Assembly (NCBI RefSeq): GCF_027475565.1
Contig: NC_069382.1
Coordinates: 194,648,786 to 194,712,785 of the forward strand
Origin: Acinonyx jubatus
Lineage: Eukaryota; Chordata; Mammalia; Carnivora; Felidae
Reading direction: 5' to 3'
Length of the DNA: 64,000 nucleotides
Part shown: positions 50,180 to 61,577 of the stretch, one piece after another
How positions within the stretch are numbered: position 1 is the stretch's first letter
How the letters are laid out: each line of letters begins with the position of its first letter
Notes under the pieces: generated by a model
The model's input: only the letters and a program-made list of their open reading frames with translations
What the model was told of the DNA's origin: nothing
The model's database searches: none
Translations under genes and position numbers: made by a program

Positions 50180-50744
50180 GTAAGTGGACTTTCCCCTGGG
50201 GGTGGCTTGCACGCGAAACCAGCAGTCTAGACCTGCAGCTATGGCAGCCAGGTCGCAGGCACGTGCCATTAACGCCGTGACGTGTTGATGCGTGGACGGA
50301 AGTGGAGTTTACAGGGGAACTTCACACGTGAAGCGCGTGGGGCAGCACTCGAGCCCCCGGCCCGCCTGGTCCTGCACTCAGGCCCGCCTGGATGCTTCCA
50401 GCAGGGAGGCGCTCGCCCCGGAGGAGGTGTATGTTTTTGGGGTTGCAGGGAGGGTGCATCTCTGATGCCGTGTGGCCAGGTGAGCGTTCTGGCTGGAGGA
50501 GCCTTGTCAGAAAGGGGTGGCCCAGGCCTGGCTCTGGTGGTGCCGGCTTGAGACCTGCTGAGCCCTCAAGCGATAGAGGTGGCCAGCTTCCGGGGATACC
50601 TGGATTTGTCTCGTCTGGTGAGGTGATGAGGGCAGGGTCCCAGCTGGAACGTGACATGTGATGAAGAGAGTTAGATGCTTCGACTCTCAAAGACTCATGC
50701 TCTAAATGCCTTAGCGGAGCCTGTCCTAGCCCTGCACGTGCTCC

Positions 50745-50915
50745 CTGCCTGCGACGAGGGTCTGAACCTAAGCCTCCCTTTTCCCGTCTGCAAGGTGGGT
50801 ATGGAGGCATCAGTACCAGAGCATTTTAACCATGAACTTTACTGCACAGCTGCCCGCGGGTCCAGAGCGGTTCCTTGCCCTACCTCATGGAGGATTAAAT
50901 GAGAGAATGCCCTTA
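50745..50915 (+). repeat. MIR fragment
   Basis: The pieces ttttcccgtctgcaaggtgg and cctcatggaggattaaatga fit a sense MIR. Confidence 0.55.
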
Positions 50916-52625
50916 AAGAGACTCACTGGGGCCTGCTCTTAACTCCGGTGACTAACCACAGTGATTCATAGATAGCGGGCAGGGTGTGGCTAGAAAGGAT
51001 GATGACACTTCCTCAGCAGGTCCCCCCACAGGGCAGCACTGGGGCAGTGGGCGGAATCTGCTGTCAGACACTGAAGGGCTCTGCAGGGGTTCCTGCTGGT
51101 AGTGAAACAGGCTTCCATCCATCCCCGGGGCCCTTGAGCAGGGCCTGGCCGGCTGCGTGGGAAGCACAGCAAGGCTTTCTGTGCCCTGCAGAGCGTGCAG
51201 CTCAGAGGTCCCTTTGCAGCAGTCCGTGTGGCTGTCTCCTGTGGCTGCTGCCTGGCTTGTAGGTGGTGGCGGCTTTATTGAAGGCTGTGGCTCCAGGTCC
51301 GTGCTTCCTACGTGAAGGCAGACGTACCATGGGATACAGGGTGAGCAGTGAGTGCTGAGTCAGATGGAGTCGGATAACTGAGCGTCCTGCCTCGCACCCA
51401 GGAGAGGAAGGAGGACGGAGACAGGAGGTTTCTGTGGCAACAGGAGGTCGTCCTAGCTTGTCTCAGTGAAGCTGTCCCTGCCCCCAGGTACCCCTCTCCG
51501 CCTCCCCCGCTGTTTGATTTCACTTGGCTGTGATCTGGGCTCTGAGCTGGTGGGGCTCCCTTCCCCGCCCCAGGAGGGATGGTTTCCTCTTCGCAGATGG
51601 AGAGAAAACCCGGCAGGGAGCAGCTCAGTGGCAAGTAAGCAGAGCCAGGTTTTGAGTCCAGTCAGCTTGAGCCTGTGACTTCACCCCACTGCCAGCCTTC
51701 TCCACGTGCTCACTTGGAGCCTTGGCCGGAATGCCCTTCCTCATTCCCTTTTCCTTTCTAATCTGAGAACACAGCTCTCGCCCCAAAACCCTGGCCCGGG
51801 GTGGGGGTCAGGTGCTGACGTTGGCCCGGCTGGCACCTGTGCCCAGAAAGGGCACACAGCTCGTCCCCACAGTCTGCCTGTGGAACCTGTCACCCGTGGG
51901 TCCTGCGTAAGGACCTGGGAGAGGTCAGAAGGGCTGTGGGCCGGGAATGGGGGGCACTGGGTGGCAGCCCAGCACGGCAGCTGGCTGGCTCTGCGACCCT
52001 CGGGTGGGCGATTGGTGTTCTGGGTCTCTTCAGGAGACGGATGGTGACGGCCCTCCTCCGCCCGCCCCGCCGAGCTGTGGGCGCACGTGAGCTGCTGGTG
52101 AATGTCTCCGTGTCCACGAGGAGTTCCTCGGGCTTCTGTTGGAGAAGATTCTAACAGGCTCAGTTGGCCTAGAGAGTAAAGGATGGGGAGAGCACTTGCC
52201 CCCCGGGCACCCACCCAAAATGCCTTGTAAAGTGTTGACAGCTTTGTAGATGAGTCTGACTTGTACACGTGTATCTGCCCTGGAGTCTCAAAACCCCGGA
52301 GTAAAGTGGAGTGGATGGCTGGCTGTCCACCCGTCCAGGCTCCAGCTTCTTGCCGTCTTCCTCTCGAGCACGTTTAAGGCCATGGGATGAGGGGTGGGCA
52401 CGTCGGGAGCACAGAGGAGCTGAGTTCCAGTTGCCCTGAGAAAGAGGAAGTTGTGCTCTCAGTGTCAGCACGCACTGAAATAAGAAGCCGACGGTGCTCA
52501 TACCCGAGGGGAAGTGCAGGGGTTTCTGAGACAAACCAGAGCGACCATACTCAGGTCAGACCACCTGCCCGTCCTGCTGGCCTGAGGGGGGGAATCAAAT
52601 TGCTTTCCTTTTTTGTTCTCGCGTT

Positions 52626-52650
52626 TGTACGACTCCGCTCATGTCGTACA
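52626..52650. repeat. Short perfect inverted repeat
   Basis: TGTACGAC and GTCGTACA (8 bases each) flank a 9-base spacer. The function is unknown. Confidence 0.85.
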
Positions 52651-55476
52651 GAGGGAGTATAGACTCCTGGTTCCTCCAGGCTTGAGTCCTGGATCAGCGT
52701 CAGCCACCCTCTGCTGAGCCCTCAGACTCTGGGTTCAGCGTTAGTGTTCCGTCACCTAAAACCGCAGCGAGCCCAGGAGGCTGTAGAAACACAGGGTGGG
52801 GGAACCTTCACCTGAATAGGCCCGGGCCCACCCATATTCAGAGGCCGTGGGCCCCCCCGGACCCCCAGGACCATAGGAGGCCGGGTGTAGGACAGAGGCT
52901 TTGGGCATCGCTGTCTCCGCCCCTGGCCCTGACGTTCTGTGGGTAAAGGTAGAGGTTCCCTTTGAGGAGCTAAGAAAGAAGGGGTGGGTGGGCCCTTGCC
53001 CACTCCTCGCCTACCGCAGGCATGTCTTCCCCGCCAAGTGCGTCCCCGCAACGGATGCGTCTGGACGGGTGAGAACCGGCCCAGCTGAGCATCGTCCGCT
53101 GGCCTGCCGCACCCGTGCACCTGCCCGCTGGGGTGCTCTGCGAGTCTCTGGCCCCGCGCTTCCTCCTCTGTCCGGTGAGCAGGTTGGCCGCCCTGGGCCG
53201 ACCGTGGACTCCCCTTCTGGAGCAGGCCCTTCGGAAGACTGCGTCCACATCCCGACCCACTTCCAGGTGTTGTGGTCGCTAGGGTAGTTTGTCTAACTCA
53301 ATGATTGCCGAATCGGCACTCCTGTGCCCCGGGCCTGCTTCCGCAGGCTGCGGCCGGCCGACCTGGAGGTGGAAACTTCCCGCCCGAGTGTGTGAGAGCG
53401 GAGGGAGCCCCTGCGGCGGGGGGACGCCTGGTGACCTCTCCTCCCAGGTGCGGGTGCGGTGTGGTCGGCTGCTCTGGGAGCGGCTCTCCCCTGCCGCCCG
53501 TGGCGTCTCTCCCTCCACAGGCGGCTCCAGGCGGGGGCGTCCCACGTCCCTCTACACAGCGGGAGGGGACGTGAGCTACAAATCTGTCTTCGCTATTATT
53601 AGAACTGCTGCCTTTCCAGACTGTGAAGTAAAATTGGAGCTCTGATATGCAGGATTTTCTGGTGGTGTTTCTCCTGTTTCCTGACTCACAACAGGGCACG
53701 AAGCAGCCATATGGCTCCTTCGAAGTGTATTGGGGGCCTGGGCTGGGCCCACAGGATGCCCTGCCTGGTCAGGCCTAGCCTTTCCGCCCTCATGTGCGTT
53801 GGTCTTGCTTTTCAGAGAGCTGTGGGTGCGTTCGCGACGGGTGTGCTGGGGGGCAGCAGGGCACGTCCCCTCCCCCGTTTCCTTCCTGGCTTCCCGCACA
53901 AGCCGTGGCCGACGGCAGGGTGACTGGCCCAGCCAGGCTCACACGGAGAAGCTTGCCGTCGCCTCCTCTAGTCCTCTTTCTCCGGAGTCCGCGGTAGCTG
54001 AACCAGTCTGTCCAGGGTGGCGGGAGAGGCAGGCAGAGCGTAGGGGTCACTTTGGTGCTTCTCAGCCAGGCTGAGGCTGGCGAGGAACTTGGCGAAGGAT
54101 GCGGGAGACTTCGGAGCGGGAGGGGGGGAGCCGGGTGTGGAGGTGACACAGACCGAAGCAAGGCGACGCCATGTTTCAGGTCAAGGCAGAAACCCCTTCT
54201 CAGAGCACTGGCTGTGGATGCTGGGCTCGGGGAGGGGGAGGGCACCAGCGTTGGAGCCTGTTCCTCCCTCCACGAGCTCATGACAGGGAACAAGGCAGGT
54301 GGGCCTGGGGCACGTCGCTGTGAGTGTCAGTAGCAGTCGTATGTTCAGGGGACAGCTGAGGCCAGCGGAGCCAGGGAGGGCTCCCAGAGGGGACATCTGA
54401 GCTGACCAGCTGGAGTCAGGCCAGGGAGCTCCGTGGTGCTCTGACCCTATCAGTGACGTGGGCTCAGGTACATTACTTATTACCTAATGGCTTCAACGAC
54501 TCCGTGTTCTCAGTGTCGAGAGGGGGTGATGGGGGGGGTCAGGTGATGATGGGGAGATAATGACAGTGGGGCGTTCTGGGGAGGATCCACTGACAGGGTC
54601 CCCGCCAGAGCTCCAGTGAGTGTTCGCCGTGACTGATGGGCGGACAGGATTAGACCGGACCCCGAGGGCCTTCCACATCAGGGGATGGGGATGGCCTGTG
54701 CCGTGACTCCTCTGGGGGGTTGGGGAGGGGCCGGGAGCCCCCGCTCAGTAGGTGGTGGCTGGGTTAGGCAGCCGCAGGAAGCCTTCGGATGTCTGAACCC
54801 TCCCTGTGAAGTTTCCCCAGACCCGGTCCTTCTTGCACTCAGGCCTCACCTCCCCGTGGAGCGGGCTATTTTTAGCCCTCACTTTTTTGGTTAACGGGCT
54901 GTTCACTGCCGTCTCCCTTTAAGTGGGCTATTTCAGGAGCAGACATCAGTCTCCAGCTCATTTGGGCTCTTGGCTCAAGCTGCAGGAAAAGCTGACGGGG
55001 AGGAGTTTCTAAAGCCCGAGGCCTTGGGTTCACACAGCGCATGGGCCTCAGCTTGTCTGCCGTGCCTGGCCCGCGCCAGACCGGCCGGGGCTGTCCCACA
55101 ACCTGCCTTGTTCCCGGGCCTGGGGAGGGGCATGCTGCGTTCCAGCAGGGAGAAGGGCCACAGACCCTGTGTGGTGTCCCCTGTAACATCAGGGGTGCTG
55201 AGTGCTCTGAGAGACCCGATCCAGAGAGATGGGGCAGAGGGTCTGGGGAGAGGCCGTGGCAGCACAGTGGGATCACTCCAGCTGTTGGCTGGACCTGGGC
55301 AGGTGCGGGGCTTGGGTGTCCGGTGCCCTTCAGGAGGGCGTCCTGACTAAGGCCAGCTGGGGTTGGGATACGGGGACGTTCCTGTTCTCTAAGGGAACCG
55401 GCAAAACTGAAGTTTGTTACGAGGCGGAATTAAATGATGGCTGGCCAGCTAATTCATAGTATATTCCTTACTCCCA

Positions 55477-55528
55477 GTAAAGGGGAATCAGCACCCCACC
55501 GTGTAAAGGGGAATCAGCACCCCACCGT
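55477..55528. repeat. Exact 26-base tandem duplication
   Basis: Two identical 26-base copies, beginning gtaaaggggaatcagc. Identity implies a recent event or an assembly artefact. Confidence 0.97.
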
Positions 55529-56250
55529 AGCCACCTATTTAGCCCAGGGTCTGCTCCATTTGTCGTGCGTGCTTTTGGTATCCCAGTCTGGGGGGCCCTG
55601 CTTCCCTGGGCTGGCCGCGGCTGGATGGACAGCACCTGGGTGGCTCCCCGCCGGAAGGCCCCAGAGCCAGTGCGGTCAAGTGCAGAGCTCTGGAGGAGAA
55701 ATGGGAGCCCCGGGTTCTCTCCCAGCCCTGTTGTCTCCTGGGAAGTGCCTGGAGGCTCCCTGAAGCCCTCGTGGTGGTTAGGTGGCGGGTGACCGGTGAT
55801 GATGGTGGAGGCAGAAGCAGCCAGGAGGGCTCGTAGGATCCTGGTTTGGAGAGCAGTTTGGTTCCGCTGTGGCTCACGTTGCCAGACTGCTCCTGCTGCT
55901 GGTCTCGGAGCACAGACCCGGGAGCAGGGAAGGCCAGCCTTAACACAGATGAGCACACACAGCAAACTCAGGTCCCTGTCACCCCGGTGGAAGCTGGGCC
56001 CCGGGAGGCGGGTGGGTGGCCTGTTCGTAATAGGGACCGCCTCCCAGCGGTCGCACAACCAAAGCCAAGTGCGGGCTGAAGCCATGAGCCCTTCGTGCCT
56101 CCGTCAGGGGCACCGGTGATGGTGCCCCAGAGGACAAGCTCTTCGGTCAGAGCCAAGTCCCAGCCCCATGACGGTGCTCACCGGAAGGAGGCAGAAAGGA
56201 AAGCAGGCTGTGTAAACCAGCCACCAGCATCGCCCCCCTCGGTGCTCAGG

Positions 56251-56298
56251 CTTTCTTGTCCCAGCTGGTCTCTCCTTTCTTGTCCCAGCTGGTCCCTC
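56251..56298. repeat. 24-base tandem duplication
   Basis: Two copies beginning ctttcttgtcccagctgg that differ at one base. Confidence 0.95.
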
Positions 56299-56934
56299 GA
56301 GGGTGACCTGGCCTCCCCACCCCTGCAGGGGGTCCCTCCCGGTGAGATGTGGCTTCGGCTGCTTCTGGCCTACAGCTGAGGGAAGGGGAGGAAGTGCTGA
56401 ATAGGAGGTGCCGGGCCTGCTTTGGGCTCCAGCTCAGGACGGGGACCGCATCTCGTGGGGCCTGACGCCTGGCCTGGAGCCAGATCGCAGTCATGTGGTG
56501 CTGTGGAGCGAGGGCTGCCTCCACCAGGGAAACCCGTCCTCCCCCTCCCAGCTGGACTTTGCAGACACATGGATTCCTTTGATCCCGGCTCTGGGGCTCC
56601 ACTGCCCGGGAACCCGGCCCCGACTTCTCCTTCCTGGCCTGGGTTTCTTCATGAGGACAGTGGTCACAGTGTCCGTGAAGGGTTGTGACCACAGGAGCGT
56701 CTTGGATGACGCGTTCCACGTGCCCTAACGAAGTTCGGCAACCCACGGCGTGATCGCCAGGCATTTGTTCTCGTTTCTAGAAGCCTGAGCCTGAGCTCCA
56801 GGTGTCCCCAGCTTGTGCCCCCACCCCCCGACTCCTTCCCGATTCTGTTACCTCTGGGGTTCTTTGACTCAAGGGAGCCTAACCCCAGTCCGCCTCCATC
56901 TGGGCTTGTTCTGCCCCCCTCCCCCCCCCACCCG

Positions 56935-57072
56935 TCTGGGTCATTGCATTAGGACCGTGCTAATGACCTCATCTTGATTGCTTCTGGAAAGACCCTCTTT
57001 CCAAGTGAGGTTTCCATTCAGATAGCACCAATTCAGCTTGTGTCTTTGGGGCATAATTCAACCCATAACATG
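56935..57072 (-). repeat. MaLR LTR fragment (antisense)
   Basis: The pieces gctaatgacctcatcttgatt, aagaccctctttccaagtgag and cataattcaacccataaca follow an antisense MLT/MST LTR. Confidence 0.75.
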
Positions 57073-57733
57073 ACAGACGCACATGCGGACCCCTCGCACG
57101 CAGCTCCTGATTAAGTCAGTGCTTGGCTTTGGAGGGCACTGTGAGGCAGGTGATGAGTGGGGGTTTTTCCTGAAGGTTAGCTGTTTATACCCACAGAAGC
57201 AGTTAACCCTTCCTACCCTTGGGCGAGCTAATAGTGCTTGCCAGGGTGGGGAGGGGCAGGGGGTGTTTAGAGGATATTTTCTTATACGAACCCTCGATTT
57301 GGGAAAGAATGAGTTGTTCCTCTAGGAAAGGGACTCACCCCTGGAGGGTCACTTGGAGTCTTACTCCCAGGAAGTACATGACCATCGTTGAATTTCTGGT
57401 CGTTAGCTCCAACCCAAGGTGCTGCACCCTGGAGACTCAGCCAAGAGGCCTCCAGGTTCTGGACTGCAGTTCTCACTGGGCCCCTGAGGGAGGAGGGCGG
57501 GTTGTGTCTGCCAGAGGGGAAGGAATGCACCCGGAGTGTGGGAATGGGGAGGCCTGGCCCTCCCAGTGAGTCAGGGGCTGCTTCAGACTTGTTTATTTAA
57601 GCCCTGAGGTCGTCCTGTCGCCTGGCAGTTCACATCGGCAGCCAGAGTGGATGTGTGAAGCAGACTGCATATTTCATAAAGAACTTTCCAGAACCTCCCG
57701 TCGTCTGGTGGATAACTGTGCACTTTCCCACAG

Positions 57734-57811
57734 GACCACAGCCGCTTCGTCAACTGTGTGCGATTCTCTCCTGACGGGAACAGGTTTGCCACAGCCAGCG
57801 CAGATGGCCAG
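57734..57811 (+). CDS. WDR1: WDR1 coding exon 6
   Basis: Encodes residues 187-212, DHSRFVNCVRFSPDG through SADGQ, exactly 26 codons. The acceptor is CCACAG. The donor GTGAGG runs straight into a G-rich minisatellite. Confidence 0.97.
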
Positions 57812-57815
57812 GTGA

Positions 57816-57844
57816 GGGCGGGGGCAGGGGCGGGGGCAGGGGCG
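57816..57844 (+). repeat. G-rich minisatellite at exon 6 donor
   Basis: Two copies of a GGGGGCAGGGGC-like unit follow the donor by four bases. At least four runs of four or more G are close together, enough for an RNA or DNA G-quadruplex. Intronic G-runs near donors often promote exon inclusion. That role is inferred here. Confidence 0.7.
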
Positions 57845-57983
57845 GATCCATGGTCTCCCAGCGGTTCCGGGCAGGCAGACCCTCCAAAGCCCGTCTTCCC
57901 ATGAGGAACTAGAACTCCCCCTCCCTCCCGCTCCTGGAAGGCGCTCGGGTTACTGGGTTGGTGGACCCCTTTTCACCTCTCCT

Positions 57984-58168
57984 TTTGTTTTCTATTTTTG
58001 GAGAGAGTGTGAGCGGGGTGAGGGCAGAGGGGGAGAGAGAGAGAATCCCAGGCAGATTCTGCACTCAGTACAGAGCCTGACGTGGGGCTCGATCCCACAA
58101 CCCTGAGATCACGACGTGAGCCAAAATCAAGAGTCAGGTACACAACTGACTGAGCCACACAGGCGCCC
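57984..58168 (-). mobile_element. Carnivoran SINE (antisense, older type)
   Basis: Contains gattctgcactcagtacagagc, tgacgtggggctcgatccc and atcaagagtcagg then actgagccacacaggcgccc. The flanks cctctcctttt and ctttctccttttt suggest a worn duplication. Confidence 0.85.
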
Positions 58169-58352
58169 TGCCTTTCTCCTTTTTAATAGAGCTGGAAATC
58201 CCGTTAGCACTCGTTTTAGGTTGCTTTTTTTTAGGAGTCACGGTAGCAAACTCTTGACGATAGAGCCGTGGCAGGAAGGGCTGGTTTCACGCACAGCTGG
58301 CGAGAGCATCCTCACACCTGTGACCCGTGTGTGTGTGTTTATTCCTCGAAAG

Positions 58353-58433
58353 ATCTACATCTATGACGGAAAGACGGGAGAGAAAGTGTGTGCCCTGGGA
58401 GGAAACAAGGCTCACGACGGAGGCATTTACGCC
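58353..58433 (+). CDS. WDR1: WDR1 coding exon 7
   Basis: Encodes residues 213-239, IYIYDGKTGEKVC to DGGIYA, exactly 27 codons. The donor is GTGAGT. The acceptor CTCGAAAG is weak, and its polypyrimidine tract is mixed with TG repeats. Confidence 0.96.
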
Positions 58434-58656
58434 GTGAGTACAGATTTGTCTGTGGCTGTGGTCGGGCGGCGTCCGTGTTTGCCGTCATCAGTGAAGAGTT
58501 GGAAGCAGGGGCGGCGGTAGTGGGCTTCAGGGTCCCGTGGAAAGGGTGTCGTGGTCCCAGCGGGTCCCTCCCGGGCTGAGGGCTGTGGACAGGCTGCTTC
58601 CTGAGGCCCCTTCCCACTCTGTTCTCTGACACATGGCCCACTGTTCCGTTTGACAG
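58434..58656 (+). other. Intron 7
   Basis: Short (223 bases) GT-AG intron, acceptor TTTGACAG. No repeat was recognised. Confidence 0.9.
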
Positions 58657-58890
58657 ATCAGTTGGAGTCCTGACAGCACCCACTTGCTTTCTGCCTCCGG
58701 AGACAAAACCTCTAAGATTTGGGACGTCAACGTGAACTCTGTCGTCAGCACGTTTACGATGGGCTCCACCGTCCTGGACCAGCAGCTGGGCTGCTTGTGG
58801 CAGAAGGACCACCTGCTCAGCGTCTCCCTGTCCGGGTACATCAATTACCTGGACAGAAACAACCCCAGCAAACCCCTGCGGGTCATCAAG
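58657..58890 (+). CDS. WDR1: WDR1 coding exon 8
   Basis: Encodes residues 240-317, exactly 78 codons. It contains the WD repeat ISWSPDSTHLLSASGDKTSK followed by IWD, and ends NPSKPLRVIK. Exons 6, 7 and 8 are all phase 0 at both ends. The donor is GTGAGG. Confidence 0.97.
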
Positions 58891-60188
58891 GTGAGGCTGA
58901 GTTAGGGGCCGGCCCTGGGGGCTTGGCAAGTGGGACGTGCGTTCAGCAGAAGTGAGAGTCCGGATGTCGACTCTCCCCTTGAGTTTCTAGAAGCGCCAGG
59001 ACTCAGGGCCGCCTGGGGTGTTGGACGGTGGCCCTCACCCTGCGGTCGGGAGCCCCTCTGGCCTCCCTGGGGCAGCCTCCCTCACTTCGGAGCTTCCAGG
59101 TGTAACACACGGAGCCCAAGGGCATCGCTACAGACACGGAGGGCCCGCAGAGAGCCTCGAGGAGGACCAGGAGGCCTTGGCGCTGGACCTTGGCATTTAG
59201 TTTAGGTGGCATTTGAACGTGGGAAGGAGAGACTTTGGGTTTTGGGTGGTTCAAGCAGGGAAGGCCCGTGGCAGGGAATGAGCTTGGAGAAGCAGGTGGA
59301 CCTTAGGGTACAGAGGCCTTGAATGCCCAGCTGGGAGTTTGTGCAGCAGCAGGCCACGGGAGGTGGTAGGACCCTGTCCCCGGCTCCCGTCCTGTCACCT
59401 GCAGGCTTCCTTGGGCCAGGTGATGCCCAGGGTCTGCCCCCAGTGCCCCTCCTTTGACAGGGATGGGTGCGTCTTCTCCCGCCTCAGCCCTTGTGATCTC
59501 GCTATCTCTGGAAATCAGCAGCCAGGCAAGAGCCAGGAGCTCCCTGAGGACAGGGCGGGCTCTGCTGCTATCCCTGCAGGCCTTGCTTCTGCCCAGGAGT
59601 CAAGGGAGGCATGGTCCAGGGTGGGAACCACTGTGTCCCATTCAGGTGTGGATGCTGCGTGGAGGGAGGACTGAGCCACTGCAACGGCCACATCTGTCCT
59701 CACTGCTGGCCTCGTGCCATCTGCTCTCATGAAGCTTCACCCACCTTGGCCCTGAGGACAAGGCGTGGGGACCCCTCCTTGAGTTAGGCCCCAGCCTGGC
59801 GTGATGGACGTGCCGTGAAGGTGTATCCGGCCTGACACTGAGCATGGGGGAGCTGGGGGTGGGCCCCACCCCAGGACACAGTCACTTTGCTGGGCCTCCA
59901 GATGTGATGGGGAGAAATTGCTTGAGACATTCAGGCAACGCCATCAGCCCACCTGTGCCCAGGAGCGCGGTTTCCCGTAGGCCACCAGAAGCACAGGGAC
60001 CACAAGTTAGGCTTCCGTCCTCCCAGGCCAGCTCAGGGAATCTTGTGGGCTTTTACAGTTCTCAGAAGAGACTCCTGGCCCCGTGCCTGCCAGTGTGTAG
60101 GTGTGTGAATCCCAACGTATCTGGTGCCGATCCTGGGCTGCAGGGGTTTCTAAGCCACATGTGGGAGCCCAGGAAAAGACTGGAGTCA

Positions 60189-60347
60189 GAAGAGCAGTTC
60201 TCAGCCTTGGTTGCATGTTCAGATTTAAAAAGGGCTGGTGCCTGGCTTGCCCCAGAGGGACTGGGTCATCCCCGTAGGGATGGGCCTAGGTGCTGGTACT
60301 TGTAAACACACCCAGGGGATTCTCCTGTGTAGCCGGAGCACCGATTC
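60189..60347. mobile_element. hAT-type MITE (MER58/MER63-like)
   Basis: The ends cagttctcagccttggttgc and tagccggagcaccgattctc are near-inverted. The inside is GC-rich with no coding potential. The family name is uncertain. Confidence 0.5.
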
Positions 60348-60357
60348 TCAAGGGAGA

Positions 60358-60598
60358 AGGTCCATCAGGCTCATCCGAGAGGGCCAGCTTGTTAAAACAC
60401 GGCAGCTGGGTTCGTCCGTGGACATCTGTGGGGCACGCGAGAGCCCGGGGTTCTTACAAGTTCCCAGGTGAGGCAGCGACCCCAGGCAGGGATTGTGCAC
60501 AGAGCCCCAGGGCATCTTACCGAGTGCAGGTCCCGAGTCCCCAGGACACAGGTGGATGCCCAGTGGGGCAGACTCTGGTCTGAGGACCACACTTAAAG
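60358..60598 (-). mobile_element. MER5A-like hAT element (interrupted)
   Basis: Strings ccagcttgttaaaacacggc, acaagttcccaggtgaggca and ggtctgaggaccacacttaaag follow an antisense MER5A. About 100 bases of other DNA lie between the last two. Confidence 0.6.
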
Positions 60599-61489
60599 TG
60601 TCAGGGCTGGCAGGGCCCTGTCCTAGAAGGAGACAGGAGGTGGGAGTAGCCCAATATGTCCCCTGAGAACTGTGCACCGTTCCTCTGAAGACACTTGCCG
60701 CATCGTGGCAACAAGTGGAACCCCACAGAAAGCTTGGAAGTTCCTGGGTGAGGGCCTGTGCAAAATTGTGCCAACCGTCAGCAGAGCGTTACTGGCAAAG
60801 GCCCTCCTCCCACCCCTGGTGAAGGGGGATCAGTGATCAGGCCCCCCACCCCCCTTAGCAGTTACAGAGGGGTTACGTGTCCCCTTTGCAGCAGAGGTCC
60901 GGCTGTAGAGTCCTGTGCCTGCCACGTTGCCAGGGAGGGAGGTTGGGGGCGGGGGGGGGTGGTCAGAGCCCTCGAACAGCTTGTGAGTTACAGGTCTGGG
61001 AAGAGAACAGGCTGTCAGCAGCACCCCAGGACTGCCTGGGTCTCTCTGGGTGGCCCGGACGCCTCTCCACCCGCCTCTGAGCGCCAGACCCTCCCGAGAC
61101 CCGTCTGTTAGCTGCTGCAGCTCCACAGGTGTGAGCAGCATTTCCCCCTTTCGGGGGCGCTACTGAGACGAGGCTCTTGACTCCTGGGCTCCCTTAGATC
61201 CTGTCCTTGGTCCGGGTTGAGCTGAGGTACTAGGAGGGAAGAGGCTGCACGATACGATTTTGTCACCTGCTCAGTCAGCTGGGGATAAAGCCGACCAGGG
61301 CTCCGGGGAGGTGTTTGCAGGCACACGGGGGGCCGCCGGGTGTTGCCACTGACGTCAGCAGCAGTGTCGAGGGTCTTCCGCCTCTTTGTCACCCAGGGAC
61401 ACGTGTCAGTCAGTAGAGGGTGGCTGGCAAGTTGCAGCGGCAGGACTCTGTGCTCCGCGCTCACCCTGCCCCGTCCGTGTCCCCCACAG

Positions 61490-61577
61490 GGTCACAGCAA
61501 GTCAATCCAGTGTCTGACGGTGCACAAAAACGGAGGCAAGTCCTACATCTACTCTGGGAGCCACGATGGACACATTA
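61490..61577 (+). CDS. WDR1: WDR1 coding exon 9
   Basis: Encodes residues 318-346 plus the first base of Asn347, GHSKSIQCLTVHKNG to SHDGHI. Reading on without splicing gives Asn-Ile-Leu-stop, and no GT donor keeps the family protein. The exon must end before ATATCCTTT, a U12-type AT-AC donor. Confidence 0.93.

Larger units (their letters stand above)
50180..57733 (+). other. Intron 5 (about 7.6 kb)
   Basis: GC-rich and largely unique-looking. Contents include a MIR-like piece (about 50,745-50,915), a small inverted repeat (52,626-52,650), two short exact or near-exact tandem duplications (55,477-55,528 and 56,251-56,298) and an antisense MaLR LTR piece (about 56,935-57,072). No embedded gene was recognised. 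Confidence 0.88.
57812..58352 (+). other. Intron 6
   Basis: 541 bases. It begins with a G-rich repeat (57,816-57,844), contains an older antisense carnivoran SINE (57,984-58,168), and ends with a TG-rich tract and an AAAG acceptor before exon 7. Confidence 0.9.
58891..61489 (+). other. Intron 8
   Basis: About 2.6 kb GT-AG intron, acceptor CCCCCACAG. It holds two hAT-Charlie-like elements at about 60,189-60,347 and 60,358-60,598. The rest is GC-rich with no recognised feature. Confidence 0.88.
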
